Source: Tipula vernalis
Lineage: Eukaryota > Arthropoda > Insecta > Diptera > Tipulidae
Length of the DNA stretch: 64,000 nucleotides
NCBI GenBank assembly: GCA_958295665.1
Contig: OY282558.1
Coordinates: forward strand, 136,422,326-136,486,325
Direction: 5' to 3'
Shown here: piece after piece, positions 1 through 9,914 of the stretch
How positions within the stretch are numbered: position 1 is the first letter of the stretch
Layout of the letters: each line of letters opens with the position of its first letter
Made by a program: the position numbers and the translations under genes
The notes under the pieces: generated by a model
What the model was told of the DNA's origin: nothing
What the model saw: the letters and a program-made list of their open reading frames with translations, nothing else
Database searches by the model: none

Positions 1-645
1 CATAGCTGAGTCGATAACATATAGCTGAGCATATTGTCGTTGCTCGCCTTCAGCTGGATGCATGTGGCCAGTACGATGATAGATCTGACCGTGAACGCGA
101 AAAACATAAGGGCCTCGTCCTTGAAACTGATGAATTTGCGCACCCATTGAAGCAAATGCAAGCATAGAGTAGTACGATCGAATGTTATCATGAAAGGCTC
201 GAAAATGTGGGTGATGAGGATTACTGAGAAGCTCATGAAGAAACGGAAATTGTCGCATTTGCTGGCAGCTAGTTTCAAGCAATACAGTTCCTTTGTGGCA
301 ACAAAATTTGAAGTTTCCATCCGACGATTTTTCAGCACTAAAATTGAGAGAATGGCAATGTCGACATTCAACATTCATCACACCACAACTGTGAGCATTA
401 ATTTCATTGTCTCGGAAGGTTTCATGATCAAAAATCGATGAATTCCCAGCGGCTCTCGATCTTCGCATCCGATTTGCATTTCGAGCTCTGCGAATTATGC
501 CTTCTCCCGGCATTTTATTTAAAAGTCGTTGGCGTTTTTGCTCATTATTGCGTTGACGACCTTCTTGCGACTGTCGATTTCTCCACCTTAGTTGTCGTTC
601 ACAATTCAAACGCAATTTCCGTCCTTCCGGAGTTTCTCGTTCCAT
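1..645 (-). CDS. Helitron Rep/helicase protein, N-terminal part, runs off the window
   Basis: Reading the minus strand from the ATG at 645-643 gives 215 codons with no stop up to base 1, so the gene continues left of the window. An in-frame TGA lies about 30 nt upstream of this ATG. The N-terminus is Arg/Gln/Asn-rich and basic. It is followed by a Cys/His cluster (CRHCH, then CCHKG) and by a stretch of the type SYYSMLAFASMGAQI, GRGPYVFRVHGQIYHR and AQLYVID. These are the hallmarks of the Helitron helicase-like N-terminal domain that precedes the HUH Rep nuclease in rolling-circle transposons. The HUH motifs and the SF1 helicase would lie outside the window. No frame damage is visible here, so the copy may be fairly recent. 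Family assignment is from motif recognition only. Confidence 0.78.
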   Translation of the reverse strand, partial: MERETPEGRKLRLNCERQLRWRNRQSQEGRQRNNEQKRQRLLNKMPGEGIIRRARNANRMRRSRAAGNSSIFDHETFRDNEINAHSCGVMNVECRHCHSLNFSAEKSSDGNFKFCCHKGTVLLETSCQQMRQFPFLHELLSNPHHPHFRAFHDNIRSYYSMLAFASMGAQIHQFQGRGPYVFRVHGQIYHRTGHMHPAEGEQRQYAQLYVIDSAM

Positions 646-1235
646 TCTAGTTAAAAAGTTTAAAATTTTGAATTCTCATGTAAAGTAAAATTTAAATAAT
701 TTAATCTTTTTCGGGAACATTGACATTTCAAAAGTTTTAATATTGCTTACATTTATTAAGGTCTATATAACAAATCTATTTACACAACGTCTGTGTAAAT
801 TCGTTAAAAATTGAGCGAAAGTTTCGCTCTAATTTTTCACACGTTAGTGCAATAATAAAAAACTATCTTTAAATTCAATAAAATGACACAATTTTAACAC
901 TTTATTCACACGTAAAACATAAGAACTAAACAAAACAATTAAAGAAATAAAATAAATTTCAGTTTCTTATTTTTATAAACACACCCGATACCTATATGAG
1001 TATTTGAAACTAATTTTACAATGGTTCCTATGGTCATGATTGCATCGAAAGGGCTCCACGAATTAAAAAAGGCTCACTTAGCTGAAATTTACAGCGGGCC
1101 GTATTATACGCGAAATATTGATACAATGAGGTGTTGGTGCATTTAGTTTGTAGTAGTGTTAGTGTGTGGGGTGTATAATTATACATATAGCGTCTCGCTC
1201 CATACTGGGTATATTATTTAATAAAGAGGATATAG
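646..1235. other. AT-rich non-coding DNA upstream of the Helitron gene
   Basis: No credible coding region on either strand. The stretch next to the Helitron start probably holds its 5' leader and promoter, including two small inverted repeats described separately. I could not place the Helitron 5' terminus (TC end). Nothing recognised in 1020-1235. Confidence 0.5.
778..836. repeat. Two adjacent inverted repeats upstream of the Helitron start
   Basis: First palindrome about 778-799: arms TTTACACA and TGTGTAAA around a short loop. Second, 806-836: AAAATTGAGCGAAA followed after one base by TTTCGCTCTAATTTT, a near-perfect 14-15 bp stem. They lie 130-190 bp upstream of the Helitron ATG on its own strand. 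Function is unknown; they could be promoter or replication-related structures of the Helitron or belong to another element. Confidence 0.55.
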
Positions 1236-1345
1236 TTTTCAATTCGTTATGTTGTAATGAAATGCCGTTATAAAATGAAAAAAAAAAAAAAAAATAATGC
1301 AAAACGTTCTTGGTGAGGATCGAACCCGAAAGCTTATTAGAAAAA
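1236..1345 (-). repeat. SINE-like piece with a B-box, diverged copy 1
   Basis: Read on the minus strand it contains GGGTTCGATCCTC (about 1318-1330), which matches the internal pol III B box of tRNA-derived SINEs. The A-box half is missing or unrecognisable. An A-run at 1279-1296 lies in the tail region. The piece is similar to 1436-1545, sharing the TTCAATTCGT, CCGTTATA and ATCGAACCCGAAA blocks. Confidence 0.35.
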
Positions 1346-1435
1346 ATTGAATATCGAAAAATAATTTTCGGTACCAGCCTAAATGTACATTACATATTAC
1401 ATTATAATCATTGTCTTACAATATAAAATTTTATG

Positions 1436-1585
1436 TTTTTCAATTCGTATTGAAAAAATGAAATACCGTTATAGGCAAAAAAATTATTAAAATTAATAAG
1501 TACTTCGATGAGCATCGAACCCGAAACATTTTCTATTCGAAGTTCCTTGTTAAAAAGTCACCACCTACATCACTCGGACTACTCA
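1436..1585 (-). repeat. tRNA-related SINE-like element, diverged copy 2
   Basis: The minus strand carries an A-box-like stretch TAGTCCGAGTGATGTAGG (about 1563-1580) reminiscent of Ser/Leu-type tRNA heads. About 40-50 nt further on is a B-box-like GGGTTCGATGCTC (about 1511-1523). The spacing is plausible for a pol III promoter in a tRNA-derived SINE. The body then resembles copy 1. A functional tRNA gene is ruled out because no cloverleaf with paired acceptor stem can be drawn. The call rests on the two boxes and the duplication. Confidence 0.35.
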
Positions 1586-2149
1586 GTTATAAATTTCAAG
1601 CATCTAAATTGAAATATAAGAAAAGCGTTACGGCCGCACACTGTGAATTATATATTAGTAGATATTTCTTAACCGCAAACCGTTGTAGAATTGATTTTTC
1701 GAGCCATTCATTGGAAATACCGCTTGATAACCAGATATTAACATTTACATTAAATACAAATATTCCAGAAACAGTTGTTCCTCCACGTGCTGAGAAAACC
1801 ATCGTGACTATATATGTCAATCAGATGAAATATTACCATCTTTATATGCAGCAAGTTCGATAATCAAATGTGAAAATGGTTTAGCTTCACTAAAAGTCGT
1901 AAATGCTAGTGATAATCCAATTACATTTTCAAATTTAACCATAAACATTGATCCAATTGATGAATTTCACATTTATCAATTAAATAGTTGGGCAAATCCT
2001 GAGCATAATCGTTTAAAGAAGCTTGAAGATGAATTACAGTTCCATTCGCTTAATGTTGAGGAAAAGAATTCAATCGTTAATCTATGTCGAGAGTTTCATG
2101 AGATTTTTTATTTGAACGTTACCCAATATTTCAGCAACCATATCGTTTA

Positions 2150-3240
2150 CCCAAATCGGCGAAACGGAAAGTCGAAAATCAAGTACAACCAATGCTTGAA
2201 GAAAATATTATTGAACCAAGTGAATCTCCATGGAATTTTCCGTTACTTGTAGTCCCAAAGAAATCCAAAGATGGGTCGAAAAAATTTCGAATTGTCGTTG
2301 ATTATCGAAAATTAAATCAAGCCACCATCAGTGATGTATTTCCGTTACCAAACATAACCGAAATTCTTGAGAAATTAGGTCATATTTTACCAAATTCGAT
2401 ATAGCAAACGGCTATCATCAAGTCTTAATGAAACCATCTGATAAAGAAAAAACAACATTCAGTTCAGTTAAGAAAAAACAACATTACCAATTTATAAGAA
2501 TGCCGTTTGGCCTTACGAATGCCCCTTCTACATTCCAAAGGCTTATGAACACTATTTTGTCTGGATTACAAGGAATTCATTGTTTGATTTATTTGGATGA
2601 CGTAGTTGTGTATGCTGCAACATTAGAGGGACATAATCAAAAGTTAAAAGATGTTTTCTCAAAATTTCGAGTTGCCAATTTAAAATTAAATCCGACGAAA
2701 TGTGTTTTACTCCAAAAAGAGATAGCTTACCTTGGACACATGATCAACCAAGATGGTATTCATCCAGATCCAGCAAAAAATTCAAACAATTGTCGATTAC
2801 CCAGTTCCGCAAGATCAAAAATCCTTAAAACCGTTTCTTGGATTGGTCGCCAACTTTGCTAAAACTGCAAAGCCATTGACAGAGTTGCTGAAGAAAAACG
2901 TTATTTATAAATGGAATCCGTCTACAGATGAAGCATTCCACAGTTTGAAACAATCAATTATCACACCACCAGTTCTACAATTTCCTGACTATGGAAGAGA
3001 ATTTATTTAAACTACTGATGCCAGCAAAAAAGCTATTGGAGCGGTACTGTCCCAGATGATCAGCAATATCGATCTACCAATCGCCTATGCTAGCCTTATG
3101 TTGAATAAAGGAGAGCAATATTATTCAACTCATCATCAAGAATTATTAGCTGCCTTTATGGGCGTAAATTTAAACTTTATACTGATCAAAGGGCATTGAT
3201 CTGGATGATTAATGTGAAAGATCCCCTATCACACATAGGT
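2150..3240 (+). pseudogene. Gypsy reverse transcriptase and RNase H, broken
   Basis: RT blocks can be followed across frames. SPWNFPLLVVPKK and VVDYRKLNQ lie at 2220-2320. The FDIANGYHQ block follows about 2395-2420 after a frameshift near 2380. MPFGLTNAPSTFQRLMN is at 2500-2550, and the catalytic box YLDD at about 2590-2600. LNPTKC and LGHMINQDGI lie near 2690-2760. A further shift near 2780 leads into LKPFLGL and then RNase H (TTDASKKAIGAVLSQ, about 3010-3055), which is entered through a stop at 3008-3010. The RT catalytic Asp pair is intact, but the protein cannot be made in one piece. Confidence 0.85.
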
Positions 3241-4335
3241 GGCTGGAAAATCAAATTATCTGAATACCAATGCTGATGCACTAAGTCGTATAATAATTTC
3301 TCCAGACGCAAAGCACGAAGTACATGTTATCACTAGATCTAAGGCAAAACTTCAATCAAAGAAGTCCGAAGAAGATGATAATAATTCAAGCAACGACATT
3401 ACTTTATTACCACAACCACAGATATCACAAGATCAATTGAAATCGAGTCCTAATCATAATTTAGGCAATAAATATTCCCATCCTGGGCCAACCCTTCTTT
3501 CACATCCATGTAATAATAATATAATTGAACTAAATGACTCATCACAAATCAATCGTATCATAGAAGAATTTCATATAACACCACAAGGAGGTCATCAAGG
3601 TATTACAAGAACCTATAAACGCATCAAGTCTTACTATTACTTTTCTCGTATATTTTCCATAATTGAACGTTTTATAAAGAATTGTACACGTTGTCAACTA
3701 AATAAACACGGTCCAATGAATAAAATGCCTTTGCAAATTACCACAACGTCGTCAGTCGCTTTCGAAAAATTATTCATCGATATTGTTGGTCCTTTAATTT
3801 CTAGTCAATCTGCGGACATAAATATATCCTTACACTACAGGACGACCTAGCCAAGTTATTATTTGCTATACCAATTGAAAATCAAGAAGCGGACACCGCC
3901 CGAGCATTTGCTGAGAAATTCATTTGGATTTTTGGTGCACCTCATTCAATCTTATCCAATCAAGGGTCTAATTTCATATCTGCAGTTTTTGTAAATTTGT
4001 GTAAATTATTCCATATCAAAAAGTTCAACTTAACCGCAAATCATCCACAAACGAACGGAACGTTGGAGCGAACACATAAGTCAATCGGAGAATACCTATG
4101 AAATTGTACGCAAGATGAACCAACCAAATGGAAAGATTGGCTTTCATTTGCCACTTTCTCATACAATGTAACACCTCATACAAACACAGGGTTTATGCCA
4201 TCCGAGTTGTTGTTTGCGAGAAAGCCAAATATTACATCGTCACTAATGAATGACCTGAATTCCATATACAATTATGAAGATTATATATCTGAAGATTTAG
4301 AATGCAAACCTCGTTCAATAAAGCAAAACGAAGTT
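3239..4335 (+). pseudogene. Gypsy integrase, broken
   Basis: An open stretch 3239-3850 ends the RNase H-integrase linker (NADALSR) and contains the integrase zinc finger (HxxxxGHQG then CTRCQ) and the start of the core (LFIDIVGPL). The core continues in another frame to about 4330 with HPQTNGTLERTH and a C-terminal SELLFARKP block. The expected catalytic Asp of the S-D-Q-G-S-N-F motif reads Asn (AAT at 3958-3960). An in-frame TGA interrupts the segment near 4099. Integrase inserts the cDNA of the parent element; this copy must be dead. Confidence 0.8.
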
Positions 4336-4439
4336 TAATTAATTATAAACACCAGTCAAAATCATACTACGATCGAAATTCCAGGAGTAGTACATTTGAT
4401 ATTGGAGATCAAGTCCTATACACTGAGTTCATGTCCTAC

Positions 4440-6300
4440 ATTAATTAATAATATAATTTTTATGTTGGTATTGCTACTACGGTAATTATAAAAAACCAAA
4501 AAGAGGACAGAATAAATTTGGACATCGAGCTAGCCGTACATAATTGAAATTATAAATTAAAACGATAATAATAAATAAAGAAAATGTAAAATATAAGTTA
4601 AAGTGATAATTTTGTTTTATTAAAGAAAGAAATCCAATCCCAAGAAAGCTCACTACAACACCCTGTTTACATTTACTTGGAAGGATTGGATAGGATTGTT
4701 AGTATAGGATTTAGATCGAACCGGTTACAAACACGTTGACGGTCAATTGTTAGTAGTTACATTTTTTCTAAACACTGCTTTCAGTCCTTGGCATCCTAAA
4801 GGAAATAATAATTAGTTATCAATTACCCCTTATATGTTTCCCACCACCTTACTACCTCCTGCCTTTTTGTATTGATCGATTGATTTTTAAATCACTAATC
4901 CTACTTTCAGCCAATTAAGTTTAAATTTAAGTTTAATTTAATTTCTATGAGCCAGTTCTGAATTAATCTTGAAGTACTAGAACCTTCCAAAAAGGCACCG
5001 AGACTTGCACCGAGGTGTAAAACCTAAGGTACAAATTACTGACAAGGAAAATACATTAAAGTTATGTAACGGTACATTTAATTAAATAAATAAAATAAAT
5101 GATTAAATTAGATAGAATATATTATATTAGTAACAGAGAATCAACCGGTTCCAGACACCTAAGTAGTTGATATAGTTAGTAAATTTATTAGTAATAAATA
5201 TAGCAAATAAGTTAGCACAAGACAACTCAATTTCTAACTGCAAGTTCTAATGTTTCCCAAGTTCTCGCAAGCCGTTTCATGGAATTTTCCCCCTCCATTT
5301 TTTTTTTTTTTTAATTAATAACCAGCTACCTTCTTCCAAACCAACTAGTGCCGAACCAAACTCAAGTACTATTAATTCAACAAGAAATTTTAAGATTTAA
5401 ATATTTACAAAAGTTTAAAGTCTGGAACAGTCGGTAGGATTACAAATTTATTAATCCAATTCCCAACCCCCACACCGTACGTGAATGGGGAAGCAACAAT
5501 GTTCTCACACCTTTTTAAATATTAACTATTAATAATTATTTCCTTGCAATTGTACTTCTTATTTATAAAGCGAGGTTTTTTGCAGAAACTCACTTTGTAA
5601 CCCTGGCGACAAATTTAATTGACGCATTTGTTCAAATACACTCATTCTAAAATTAAAAGCTATGACGAGACTAATCCATTTTAACTATTTTTTCCATTTT
5701 ATATTTCTATTTCTCTTTTTCTTCTTTTTCCCCTTTTCCCCTTTTCCTGTTTTTATTTAAACCCCAAAAGCCGGAAATATTTCCGCTACGGAATTCTTGT
5801 CCGGTGCGCCGAGTTTCCGTCTTTGGGATCTTCATCCTGTACCTCAAGCCACCACCGATAGATGACACATGAATTCCTTTTATTTTCTCTTATGTGTATT
5901 CGTTTTCATAACCTAAAATACCTTTACCATTTGTGTATGCAATAATTTCCTCATTAAAGGCATTAAATTTGTGGCTCAGTTATTAGGGCACTAAGTTGAA
6001 ATTCCAACAAGTTTGTTGGTACACTGAAATTTATTTCGGTTAACTTCAAATTTACAACGGCATCCACCCATTTAATAGAATAATTCATCAGCTTCAACTG
6101 CAACGTTCTCAGCCTCTTGCTACTCAGCCAGTGTTCTCCGGTCTGAGATTGTTAATTTCATTTCTGTTAATCTTACTGATTATTCCCTCCCCCCCCCCTC
6201 CCCATCAGATATATGATTCCAATGAAATTTCGCTTCAGACTGAATGGCAATTAATTTTAGGGTAAATATACATATCTCATTCCTAAACTTTGTTAGGTAT
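4440..6300. other. Non-coding AT-rich stretch
   Basis: No supported gene. It holds short homopolymers (T-run at about 5299-5312), a pyrimidine-rich stretch at 5690-5750, a C-run at about 6189-6198, and a 16-bp palindrome CCAACAAGTTTGTTGG at 6004-6019. Part may be the 3' end of the gypsy remnant or the 5' leader of the LINE that follows. Confidence 0.5.
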
Positions 6301-6439
6301 CTGAATGTTTGTCAGCCGCCCCTAATTTAAAAAAACTAAAGATTAATGTTCATTGCATTAACCAACAGAGCAAAATCTTTTTTACCCCAATTCATTTATT
6401 ATACACTAGTTCGCATTACAACAGCTTGAAGTTGAATGA

Positions 6440-7180
6440 TGACCATATCTACTGGACCATGTCCTTTGTTCAGAGTTCCGGCTTGCATGATATGAGAGAA
6501 AATGTCCAACGGAGAATTCTCTCCGCTGACAACCATTATACCCTAATGGATGAGCCGCCGTTGTTTGAGTCCCCTGCTCTAGACTTTCTCCTCACCTCCT
6601 TCTGCCTTGGTACCTGGAACGTTCGAAGTCTTAACAACTCCCAAAAACGCGACACCATTGACTCCATTTTGTTCAAAAATAATGTCCATATTTGTAGTGT
6701 CCAAGAAACAAATATGTGCGCCGAAACCTGTTCTTCAAAGTACAACACATGGCATCATGCAAACGATTCTGGCATGAAACGGTAGGGTGTGGGTATAGTG
6801 GTAAGGAAGCATACTTTCATTCAAATCAAGCGACTCAAAAGTTATTTTGGGCCATACTTACGCTACATGGTAAAATTGTCGATGGGAAAATGCTTTTCAT
6901 ATCTGTGTATGTTCCCCCCCCCCCACACCTCCAAATTTAATCGCCGTCTATCCTGCATCATACGATATTGTATTGCTTGGTGACTTCAAGGCCCATCTGA
7001 GTCACAAAAATGTACGATCTGAGAACGAAAACGACATTGCTCTGCAGCTGCTTACTCTCTCTACCCAGCTATTTAGCCATACATTACATGGGCGACAATG
7101 AAACCTTGCAACATGGGCTGATGGCTGTATCTATTCCCAGTAGGATTACATTTTGACTCGCAAAACCAACCGATCTATTT
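6440..7180 (+). pseudogene. LINE endonuclease (APE type), 5' half of a split copy
   Basis: The plus strand encodes an apurinic-like endonuclease of a non-LTR retrotransposon. LGTWNVRSL is at about 6607-6633, QET at about 6700, a RGVGIVVRK block after a stop at 6783, then GDFKAHL (about 6979) and WADGCIYSQ with DYILTR up to 7180. Frame changes occur at the stop near 6783 and at a C-run near 6916-6927. The reading frame stops abruptly at 7180, where a younger LINE is inserted, and resumes at 13248. The style resembles RTE/Proto2-like elements, but the clade is not certain. Confidence 0.7.
7174..7180 (+). repeat. Target-site duplication, left copy (CR1-like LINE)
   Basis: TCTATTT, repeated at 13241-13247 directly after the 3' tail of the LINE. 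One copy belongs to the interrupted endonuclease reading frame. Confidence 0.8.
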
Positions 7181-7926
7181 CGAAAAAGCAATCGAGTTTT
7201 CCAAGTGATCAGACGTTTGTTTACGAGTATTTTTCTCTGATTTGAAAATTTTTGTTAAATATTGTAACCTAAAAACATTAAACAATTTTTATTATATAAA
7301 ATCATAAAATCAATATTTAATATTATATAAAATCGAAATACTTATCTTAAAATCAAATCCCTAAACTCACTAACTTTGTAAACAAAATATGTTTGTTTAT
7401 CAATTTTTTGACAGCAAGCAAAAATTACTTACGTACTACTCTAATAGAACATTACATTTGTAATAGACTTACATGTAAGCTTTTTCTATTTAACAACAGG
7501 ATGCGCGCGATTTGGTAAAATGCAGTAATTTAAATTTAATTTAGTGTTTTTGTTAGCCATGGGCAACCCAAAATTCTTAATGAGTTCACAAAATATTGAA
7601 AAATAATTCTCTTTTTCCTGCGACTTTTAGACGAGCAACATCAGCAAGATAAAATATTCCATTTTTTTTCATAAGCGAGCGATTAAAGCGAATAACAAAG
7701 CGTGAGTTATAAAAGGCGATTTTATATTATATTAATATTATATATTTAAACAAATAAAAATAAAGAAATTTATAACGATTGAATTATCAAATATATTTAG
7801 TTTTATTTTATTATATCAAACAAATACAATATTTAAATTTTGTGCGAAAATTATTCGAAAAATAATTTGAATTCGATTTTGTGAAATAAATATTATAATT
7901 TAATATTTAATATTATTAACTATGTA

Positions 7927-7958
7927 AAGGGTGGTTAAATTTTAAGGGCCGACGTTGA
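7927..7958 (+). repeat. Left terminal inverted repeat of the mariner-like element
   Basis: About 32 bp, matching the complement of 9199-9230 with one C/T difference. It contains two GGTTAA/AAGGG-type sub-blocks. It is the presumed binding site of the N-terminal transposase domain. Confidence 0.85.
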
Positions 7959-8039
7959 ATGTTAACCACACCTAAACGTCAAGTTTTTTTTTCCATTTCA
8001 TTTGACATTTCTCAATTTCAGACTAACTCAATTTGAACC

Positions 8040-9125
8040 ATGGAAAGATACACAATCGAGCAATGCGTTAAAGTTATTCAGGCATATTATGAAAATGGGC
8101 GTTCAAATCAAAATGCATATCGTGCACTTCGTGATTTTTTCGGTCAATTTAATCGTCCAAATGTGCGTACAATCGGAAAAATCCTGCAAAAATTTGAGCA
8201 AACCGGGTCTGTAGGAGATTTTAAAACACCAGTGCATGCTCGTACAGCTCGTACTGCAGAAAATATTGCTGCTGTTCGCGATAGTGTGGCTGAAGAGCCG
8301 CCCACCTCAACTCGTCGTCGTGCCCAACAATTGCACCTATCACGCTCGTCGTTGATGAACATTATGCATAAAGACTTGCATTTACACGCTTATGAGGTGC
8401 AATTGACTCAAGAACTAAAGCCTCTTGACCATTCCAAACGTCGTCAATGGTCAGAATGGTGGCAAGAAATGGAAACAGTGGATGATCAATTTTCGAAAAA
8501 AATCATCTTCAGTGATGAGGCACATTTTCACCTCAGTGGATTCGTCAATAAGCAGAATTGCCGCATTTGGGCGAATCATAATCCAAGAGTGATTGTCGAA
8601 AAACCAATGCACCCACAAAGAGTGACTGTTTGGTGCGGTTTATGGGCTGGCGGCATCATCGGGCCGTATTTTTTCCAAAATGAGGCCGGTCAGGCAGTTA
8701 CTGTGAATGGTGTTCGCTATCGTGAGATGATAACGAACTTTTAATGGTCCGAATTGGAAGATATGGATGTGGACGATATGTGGTTTCAACAGGACGGTGC
8801 CACTTGCCACACAGCTAACGAAACAATGGCTCTTTTGCGCGACAAATTCAATGGCCGTGTTATCTCACGTGGTGGCGATGTCAATTGGCCGCCAAGATCA
8901 TGTGATTTGACACCGTTGGACTTCTTTCTTTGGGGTTATTTGAAAGAAAAGATGTACGTCGATAAGCCAGCAACAATTCAAGAGCTAAAGGATGAGATAA
9001 TTCGGCATATTAACGGCATAGAACCTCAATTATGCCTAAGCGTCATCGAAAATTTGGACCATCGGGTGGAGGTGTGCCGCCGAGGTCGCGGCGGCCATTT
9101 GGCCGATATTTTGTTCCATACATAA
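8040..9125 (+). pseudogene. Mariner-like transposase, one nonsense codon
   Basis: One reading frame of 361 codons, interrupted only by TAA at 8742-8744 (codon 235). Residues 4-60 form a helix-turn-helix DNA-binding region of the DUF4817 type (EQCVKVIQAYYENG, DFFGQF). The catalytic DDE/D domain shows D159 in FSDEAHF, D252 in WFQQDGATCH and D289 in RSCDLTPLDFFLWG. There are 36 residues between the second and third Asp, unlike the 34 of classic mariner. The C-terminus ends RGRGGHLADILFH, a common ending in this insect family. Because only one stop is present, inactivation looks recent. The ATG at 8040 is about 113 bp inside the element and follows a plausible leader. Confidence 0.9.
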
Positions 9126-9198
9126 TTGAACCATACCATATTATCATAATAAAAAGAATTGACAATAATTTCCTAAATAATTTGTGTTTTATTCAAAA

Positions 9199-9230
9199 TC
9201 AACATCGGCCCTTAAAATTTAACCACCCTT
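9199..9230 (-). repeat. Right terminal inverted repeat of the mariner-like element
   Basis: Complement of the left repeat at 7927-7958, ending ACCACCCTT and followed by TA. Confidence 0.85.
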
Positions 9231-9350
9231 TACTATGTGTTGTGTAAATATTAGTGTTTGGTGAATAAGTTTTTAAACAGTGTAAATATTAATTTGACAT
9301 TGCCATTTCTATTTCTTTCTCTTGTTCTGTTATTGTGTTAATATCATAAT
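9231..9350 (+). promoter_or_regulatory. End of the 5' UTR of the CR1-like LINE
   Basis: AT-rich leader between the mariner insertion and the ORF1 ATG. The 5' UTR begins at 7181, and 7181-7926 is its first part, also non-coding. Such LINEs carry an internal promoter here; no specific motif was identified. Confidence 0.45.
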
Positions 9351-9914
9351 ATGGAATGCGGTAAATGCAGCTTGGCGTTTACTAATAATCAAATGATTAG
9401 CTGCTCTGGATTTTGTAGTAACACTTTCCACTATGGATGCGCTGAGGTTGATCGTGTTGCATATAATCTAACTTTGAAATGCCCAAATATCATGTGGTTC
9501 TGCTGCGATTGCCGTGACCTTTTAAGAAATAAAGCATTTCTTAAATTAATTAAACATAATTTGAGTGATGATAATGCTCAGCATTCCTTCATTGAAAAGT
9601 TGCTTGATGAAGTTTCCTCGCTTAAACAAAAGATCGGCATGATTTTGGATTGTTTACCTCAGTTGAGATCAACTAATGTTATTACATCTATGCCTTTAAA
9701 TTCCTCTGTAGGTGTGAATAAAGATTTAGCTGTGGTTACATCGCCTTTAACTAATGACGACGATCAAAATCCAGTATTTTCCAGTCCTAATTTCGGTGCT
9801 TCTTGTACGACATTTGCTGAAGTGGTAAAAAATCCTGTAGTTGTGCCTGTTGCAGCATCGAATGCACTTGCTTCTCACAGTGGTGCTCCGGATCAACCTA
9901 TAGCAAATGTATGA
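9351..9914 (+). CDS. CR1-like LINE ORF1, N-terminal part with PHD finger
   Basis: 187 residues. C3, C6, C18, C22, H27, C30, C51 and C54 give a C4HC3 PHD-type zinc finger, as in ORF1 of several CR1-related LINEs. A likely coiled-coil stretch follows (about residues 78-105, FIEKLLDEVSSLKQKIG), then a Ser/Thr/Pro-rich linker. ORF1 proteins bind element RNA and may contact chromatin. The frame ends at TGA 9912-9914, which overlaps the ATG (9911-9913) of the next frame. It could be a natural restart or a frameshift in what was one ORF1. Confidence 0.8.
   Translation: MECGKCSLAFTNNQMISCSGFCSNTFHYGCAEVDRVAYNLTLKCPNIMWFCCDCRDLLRNKAFLKLIKHNLSDDNAQHSFIEKLLDEVSSLKQKIGMILDCLPQLRSTNVITSMPLNSSVGVNKDLAVVTSPLTNDDDQNPVFSSPNFGASCTTFAEVVKNPVVVPVAASNALASHSGAPDQPIANV

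Larger units (their letters stand above)
1600..4420 (+). mobile_element. Degenerate Ty3/gypsy retrotransposon, pol only
   Basis: Reading along the plus strand in changing frames gives a pol linker (1609-1990), reverse transcriptase (2150-2780), RNase H (2780-3240) and integrase (3540-4330), in the Ty3/gypsy order. Gag, protease and both LTRs are not visible, so the copy is 5'-truncated at about 1600, close to the SINE-like piece. At least four frameshifts and several stops mark it as old. No env is seen. Confidence 0.85.
7927..9230 (+). mobile_element. Mariner-like (IS630-Tc1-mariner) DNA transposon, 1304 bp
   Basis: Terminal inverted repeats of about 32 bp (one mismatch) start AAGGGTGGTTAAATTTTAAG at 7927 and end with the complement at 9230. 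TA dinucleotides flank both sides (7925-7926 and 9231-9232). It carries one transposase gene broken by a single stop codon. It lies inside the 5' UTR of the CR1-like LINE, so it arrived later. Confidence 0.9.

Noticed and set aside
1563..1585. Functional tRNA gene on the minus strand
   Set aside because: A- and B-box-like stretches are present but no cloverleaf or acceptor stem can be formed.
6004..6019. 16-bp palindrome CCAACAAGTTTGTTGG
   Set aside because: Isolated short dyad in AT-rich DNA with no neighbouring feature.
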